From a bacterium (GTDB lineage: Bacteria; Electryoneota; RPQS01): 7,507 nucleotides of DNA. The DNA is taken from contig JAQTRJ010000093.1 in the NCBI GenBank assembly GCA_028711875.1, positions 1 through 7,507 on the forward strand. The letters are read 5' to 3'. Below are positions 4,859 to 7,507 of this stretch, in pieces (the stretch's first letter is position 1; every line of letters begins with the position of its first letter). The notes below the pieces were generated by a model, which searched no databases, was not told the origin of the DNA, and worked only from the letters and a program-made list of their open reading frames with translations. The position numbers and the translations under genes were made by a program.

Positions 4859-6823
4859 ATGAAGACCGTATTGGCTTCTCTGCTGCTGTTGGCAGTTGCG
4901 GCTTCAGCATTTACTCAAGCGCCAGATACATTGTGGACGCGTACCTATGACAGAAGTGGAGTTGAAATAGCTCACTCTGTTCAACAGACCGCAGATGGGG
5001 GTTACATCATGGCGGGATTTACTCAGCCGTCTTCGAGTGAGTATGATTGCTTTTTAGTCAAAACTGATATCCACGGTGACACACTCTGGACGCGCGTTTT
5101 TGGTGGACCTGGCTATGATGATGCCAACTGTGTTCGCCAAACAACTGACGGGGGATATATCGTCGCAGGAATATCACACGATTTGGATTATATGGTGAAG
5201 ACTGATATGTATGGAGATACCTTGTGGACACGCAAGTATCCAGGAGGTGGGGCGAATTCCGTCGAACAAACCACAGATGGCGGCTACATTCTTGCAGGAT
5301 GGAACCATATCATAAAAACGGACAGCCAAGGCGATACAACGTGGACACGAACATATGGTGGTTGGAAGGCATATTCTGTTGAACAAACACCTGATGGTGG
5401 CTACGTGGCGGCAGGCTATACGTGGTACGATGAAAGCTCAGAAGCCAGCTATTTGATGAAGACTAACAGTCAGGGGGACACGTTATGGACGCGTATCTAC
5501 GGAAGGAGTGGAATTAGCCGTGCCTATGCCATGCGACAGACGAGCGATGGGGGTTATGTACTGGCAGGGTTCACTTTTAGAGGTATTCGGAAGGATATCT
5601 GTGTGGTGAAGACGGACAGTCTGGGTGATACTCTGTGGACTACTTCCTGGGGCAGTGATGAGTGGCCTGATGAGGCAAACTCCATACAGCAGACAACTGA
5701 TGGAGGCTATATAATCACAGTAGACTCAGATGGTCCTGGGGGACATTTCTGGCATCTGATAAGACTCAATTCTACAGGTAATGTAGCTTGGACGTACTCC
5801 TCTGATGAGAATCAGACACACATGGCAAATGATGTTCGGCAAACATCTGATGGCGGTTACATCATCGCTGGGATGATTATTGAGTACTCAACAAGAGGGC
5901 CCGATTTCTTGCTGATTAAAACAGAACCGGAATCTCCAAATCGAGGATTTATAGCGCCAATTTTTCCTGGTCCTCCCGATTGGGATTATCGCTTAAACTG
6001 GATCAGTGGATCGATCTCGCGTTTCTCGTTCACGAACTTTTGTCTGGGAACGGTCGGCTCGGTCAGTGGTGCGGCGGCGGAAGCAGGTTGGACGGCGACA
6101 AACTACGCGGACTCCATCGTGTTCTCGAGCGCGGTGCCGCTCACGGCGGGAAGTATCGAGACGTTCACACTGTCGCATCCGTGGTGCAGTGACGTGGTGA
6201 CGTGGACGGTCGGGGACAGCTCGGGCGAAGTGGACGGGCCGCTGCCCGTCGAGTTGTTGTCGTTTACGGCGATCCCCGCCGAAAACGGCATCCGTCTTTC
6301 CTTCTCCACCGCCTCCGAGACCGACAACGACCGCTTCGAGATTTTACGCGGGGAGCGGGTGGAAGGAGAATTCACAAGAATTGTGACGCTGCCGTCGCAG
6401 GGGAACTCGGCGACCGAGCAGCGCTACGAGTACACCGACACGGACGTGAATCCCGGTCAGACCTACTGGTACTATCTCGCGGACGTGGACATGAGTGGGA
6501 ATCGAAGCGAACATCGCGGCATGATCGTCTCGGCCACGGCTCTCGACCCCGTCGCGGCTCCGTCCACGTATTCGCTTTCCGTGTATCCCAATCCGTTCAA
6601 TCCCTCGACTACGATTTCGTTTACGCTCGCCGAGGCGGGAGCGGTGCGCGTGGCGGTCTATGACGTGAGGGGGCGGTGGATTCAGACGCTCGCGGATGAG
6701 GAGCGCAATGCGGGCGGGCATAAGTTCGCGTTCGATGCGCGCGAGCTGCCGAGCGGAGTGTATTTCGTGCGGATGGAGAGCGGGGAGTTTCAGGGAACGC
6801 GGAAGGTGGTGCTGATGAGGTAG
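4859..6823 (+). CDS. Secreted seven-repeat beta-propeller-like protein with FN3-like domain and C-terminal sorting domain
   Basis: 654 residues. Signal peptide 1-19 (MKTVLASLLLLAVAASAFTQA, cut after ASA). Seven repeats of about 39-51 residues follow (about 22-360), each with GDTLWTRtYGG, then QTxDGGYI-AG, then a KTDs-G turn. The QTxDGGY cores begin at residues 43, 94, 137, 176, 227, 278 and 328, which suggests a seven-bladed propeller. A linker and Ig-like domain (363-460) lead to the common LPVELLSFTA...TASETDNDRFEI...YWYYLADVDMSGNRSEH module (462-565) and the sorting domain (573-654: YPNPFNPSTTISFTL, VYDVRGRWIQTLA, SGVYFVRMESGE). Start: GGAG eight bases before this ATG; an upstream in-frame ATG (4823) lacks a site and would disrupt the signal peptide. 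GC rises from about 45% to over 60% near 5990. Probably surface-exposed or secreted; ligand unknown. Confidence 0.88.
   Translation: MKTVLASLLLLAVAASAFTQAPDTLWTRTYDRSGVEIAHSVQQTADGGYIMAGFTQPSSSEYDCFLVKTDIHGDTLWTRVFGGPGYDDANCVRQTTDGGYIVAGISHDLDYMVKTDMYGDTLWTRKYPGGGANSVEQTTDGGYILAGWNHIIKTDSQGDTTWTRTYGGWKAYSVEQTPDGGYVAAGYTWYDESSEASYLMKTNSQGDTLWTRIYGRSGISRAYAMRQTSDGGYVLAGFTFRGIRKDICVVKTDSLGDTLWTTSWGSDEWPDEANSIQQTTDGGYIITVDSDGPGGHFWHLIRLNSTGNVAWTYSSDENQTHMANDVRQTSDGGYIIAGMIIEYSTRGPDFLLIKTEPESPNRGFIAPIFPGPPDWDYRLNWISGSISRFSFTNFCLGTVGSVSGAAAEAGWTATNYADSIVFSSAVPLTAGSIETFTLSHPWCSDVVTWTVGDSSGEVDGPLPVELLSFTAIPAENGIRLSFSTASETDNDRFEILRGERVEGEFTRIVTLPSQGNSATEQRYEYTDTDVNPGQTYWYYLADVDMSGNRSEHRGMIVSATALDPVAAPSTYSLSVYPNPFNPSTTISFTLAEAGAVRVAVYDVRGRWIQTLADEERNAGGHKFAFDARELPSGVYFVRMESGEFQGTRKVVLMR
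4985..5860 (+). repeat. Seven tandem propeller-type repeats within the secreted protein gene
   Basis: QTxDGGY codons start at 4985, 5138, 5267, 5384, 5537, 5690 and 5840, so the periods are 153, 129, 117, 153, 153 and 150 bases. The third and fourth repeats are shorter because the loop before the KTD turn is lost. The repeats differ at DNA level, so duplication is old rather than recent. Confidence 0.85.
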
Positions 6824-6893
6824 GTTCCGGCCGGGTTACGCGCGGACGGATGTACGCACGTGGAAGGAACTCTGCGCTGAACCCGGCTCGGCG
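6824..6893. repeat. Palindromic repeat, family 1, copy A
   Basis: GTTCCGGCCGGG (6824-6835) begins right after the propeller gene's TAG stop, and CCCGGCTCGGCG (6882-6893) closes it. The arms CCGGGTT (6831-6837) and AACCCGG (6880-6886) are perfect complements around a 42-base loop. The same two blocks recur in copy B. Confidence 0.7.
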
Positions 6894-6902
6894 GTTAAAA
6901 AT

Positions 6903-6976
6903 GAGATTCTGGACGCCCGCGCAGGGAAAAAGCTGAAACGCTGAAAGGCTGAAAAGCGCGGTGTTCAGAATGACAA
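6903..6976. repeat. Inverted-repeat module, family 2, copy A, with GCTGAAA triplet in its loop
   Basis: GAGATTCTGGACGCCCGCGC (6903-6922) and a 21-base block GCGCGGTGT...CAGAATGACAA (6956-6976) are imperfect inverted complements (ATTCTG with CAGAAT, CGCGC with GCGCG). The loop holds three exact 8-base tandem units GCTGAAAn (6932-6955). Both arms recur in copy B. Confidence 0.7.
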
Positions 6977-7014
6977 GGTGATCGTCGGGGCTGATGGCAG
7001 CGCCCGTTTGTAGC

Positions 7015-7057
7015 GACACAGCTTGCTGTGTCCACTGTTGTTTCACACGGCAGTGTG
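7015..7057. repeat. Two adjacent short palindromes
   Basis: GACACAGC-TT-GCTGTGTC (7015-7032) is a perfect 8-bp inverted repeat, followed by CACAC-GGCA-GTGTG (7044-7057). They sit between the two copies of the compound repeat. No T-tract follows, so they are not terminators. Confidence 0.6.
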
Positions 7058-7082
7058 TTCTCGTAGGAGCTGCTCGGCGAGG

Positions 7083-7116
7083 GTTCCGGCCGGGCGAGGA
7101 CGCCCGGCTCGGCGAG
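7083..7116. repeat. Palindromic repeat, family 1, copy B
   Basis: Same outer blocks as copy A (GTTCCGGCCGGG at 7083-7094, CCCGGCTCGGCG at 7103-7114), but the hairpin is tight: CCGGGCG-AGGA-CGCCCGG (7090-7107). A further CTCGGCGAG lies just before it at 7073-7081. Confidence 0.75.
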
Positions 7117-7157
7117 AATACCCCCCTTCCGTCCCCCCACGAAGTGGAGGGAGACCG

Positions 7158-7234
7158 GAGATTCTGACGCCCGCGCTTTCATCACTAGCCCGTACGCTCC
7201 GGCGTATGGGAACGCGCGGTGTCCAGAAAGACAA
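7158..7234. repeat. Inverted-repeat module, family 2, copy B
   Basis: GAGATTCTGACGCCCGCGC (7158-7176) differs from copy A by one missing base, and the right arm (7214-7234) differs at 2 of 21. The loop is unrelated to copy A but is itself a hairpin: CCCGTACGC-TCCG-GCGTATGGG (7189-7210, one G.T pair). Confidence 0.72.
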
Positions 7235-7241
7235 ATGAAGA

Positions 7242-7273
7242 TTCCGGGCGGGTCGGCGACCCGCCTCGGCGAA
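7242..7273. repeat. Palindromic repeat, family 1, copy C
   Basis: TTCCG then GGCGGGTC-GGC-GACCCGCC (7247-7265, perfect 8-bp stem) then TCGGCGAA. The flanks match copies A and B while the stem sequence differs yet stays self-complementary. Confidence 0.65.
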
Positions 7274-7282
7274 CAATAGAAC

Positions 7283-7327
7283 AGGGCGGCCATCCTTCCT
7301 TCGTCAGGACAGGCTATGGGCCGCCCT
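7283..7327. terminator. Long-loop hairpin between convergent genes, bidirectional terminator candidate
   Basis: AGGGCGGCC (7283-7291) pairs perfectly with GGCCGCCCT (7319-7327) over a 27-base loop that can fold further (TCCT with AGGA). The + strand continues TGCTTGTTT, a poor T-tract. The stem closely resembles that of the symporter terminator at 1025-1044. Confidence 0.4.
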
Positions 7328-7343
7328 TGCTTGTTTCCGCGGT

Positions 7344-7363
7344 GTCGGCTGCTCGCAGCCGAC
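7344..7363. terminator. Hairpin next to the redoxin-like gene end
   Basis: GTCGGCTGC-TC-GCAGCCGAC is a perfect 9-bp inverted repeat seven bases beyond the stop of the - strand gene. No T-tract follows on the - strand, so it may be a 3'-end stabilising hairpin or another family-1-like palindrome (TTCCG upstream, CTCG downstream) rather than a true terminator. Confidence 0.35.
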
Positions 7364-7369
7364 CCTCGC

Positions 7370-7507
7370 TTATTCCTTCCACTTGATCGTACAGCCGAAA
7401 GCTTTGGTGATCGGCTCTTCGATAGCGGTGGGAGTTCCGGCCAGCAGGAGATCGAGCGCGTCCTTCAGATCGTGTTTCCTGACCTGCGGTTCTTCGGTGT
7501 TGTCGTC
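7370..7507 (-). CDS. Thioredoxin/redoxin family protein, C-terminal fragment
   Basis: The last 45 codons of a gene entering from the right edge, ending in TAA (7372-7370). It reads DDNTEEPQVRKHDLKDALDLLLAG, then TPTAIEEPITKAFGCTIKWKE. The pattern LKdALD-LLAG-P-----TKAFGCTIKWK is the characteristic C-terminus of thioredoxin-like/AhpC-TSA redoxin proteins (often with a signal peptide and CxxC or CP motif upstream, outside this window). The frame has no stop to the edge and codon choice is GC-rich like the neighbours. It is convergent with the propeller gene, separated by the palindrome-rich region. The assignment rests only on this tail, so the exact subfamily is open. Confidence 0.7.
   Translation of the reverse strand, partial: DDNTEEPQVRKHDLKDALDLLLAGTPTAIEEPITKAFGCTIKWKE

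Noticed and set aside
4768..4860. Complete tRNA gene on the - strand
   Set aside because: Only the T-loop and acceptor 3' part fit; no anticodon arm, D arm or 5' acceptor is present upstream.
4985..5860. CRISPR-like periodicity
   Set aside because: The repeats are coding, diverged at DNA level, unevenly spaced and translate to one in-frame propeller-type protein.
6621..7293. Overlapping 130-140 residue - strand frames at the right end
   Set aside because: They run across the palindromic repeats and the end of the propeller gene, with low-complexity Arg/Pro/Ser-rich translations; no start signals.

Overview
The window looks like a chromosomal segment of a GC-rich (about 57-60% by eye) bacterium from the FCB-type candidate phyla (Zixibacteria/Electryonea/Latescibacteria-like). 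The main reason is that two secreted proteins end in the YPNPFN...Y-DV-GR...SGVY--R C-terminal sorting module (FlgD-like / type IX secretion type A) that is abundant in those lineages. Several promoters nevertheless fit an ordinary sigma-70 pattern (TTGaca-17-TATAtT) rather than the Bacteroidetes-type promoter. The assignment is an inference; no marker gene is present.

Layout. (1) 3-980, +: C-terminal three quarters of a glutamate/aspartate-type DAACS symporter, closed by a strong intrinsic terminator at 1025-1054. (2) 1055-1800: about 750 bases without a convincing gene, AT-richer and pyrimidine-rich on the + strand, carrying two well-formed sigma-70 promoters with no gene behind them. (3) 1807-3884, - strand: DUF134 regulator-like gene followed after 26 bases by a NifX/NifB-type iron-molybdenum-cofactor-binding protein with a His-rich loop, read from a consensus promoter at 3910-3938 and ended by a terminator at 2924-2951; then a separately promoted secreted protein (signal peptide, choice-of-anchor-V-like domain with an odd CX3CH motif, FN3-like domain, sorting domain). 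(4) 4061-4768, +: a Phd/YefM antitoxin and RelE/ParE toxin pair with ATGA overlap, a promoter covered by a 32-bp operator-like dyad, and an intrinsic terminator. (5) 4783-6823, +: a secreted seven-repeat predicted beta-propeller protein with a sharp GC rise inside the gene. Its promoter -35 lies in a sequence resembling the 3' end of a tRNA. (6) 6824-7369: a convergent intergenic region crowded with nested palindromic repeat modules. (7) 7370-7507, -: the last 45 residues of a thioredoxin/redoxin-like protein cut by the window edge.

There is no single large gene system here. The DUF134-NifX pair probably works as a unit in metal-cofactor handling. The toxin-antitoxin pair is self-regulating, and the two sorting-domain proteins are probably exported by the same machinery, encoded elsewhere. 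The least ordinary content is non-coding: the mosaic palindromic repeats at 6824-7363, the orphan promoters at 1072-1315, and the tRNA-like remnant reused as a promoter.
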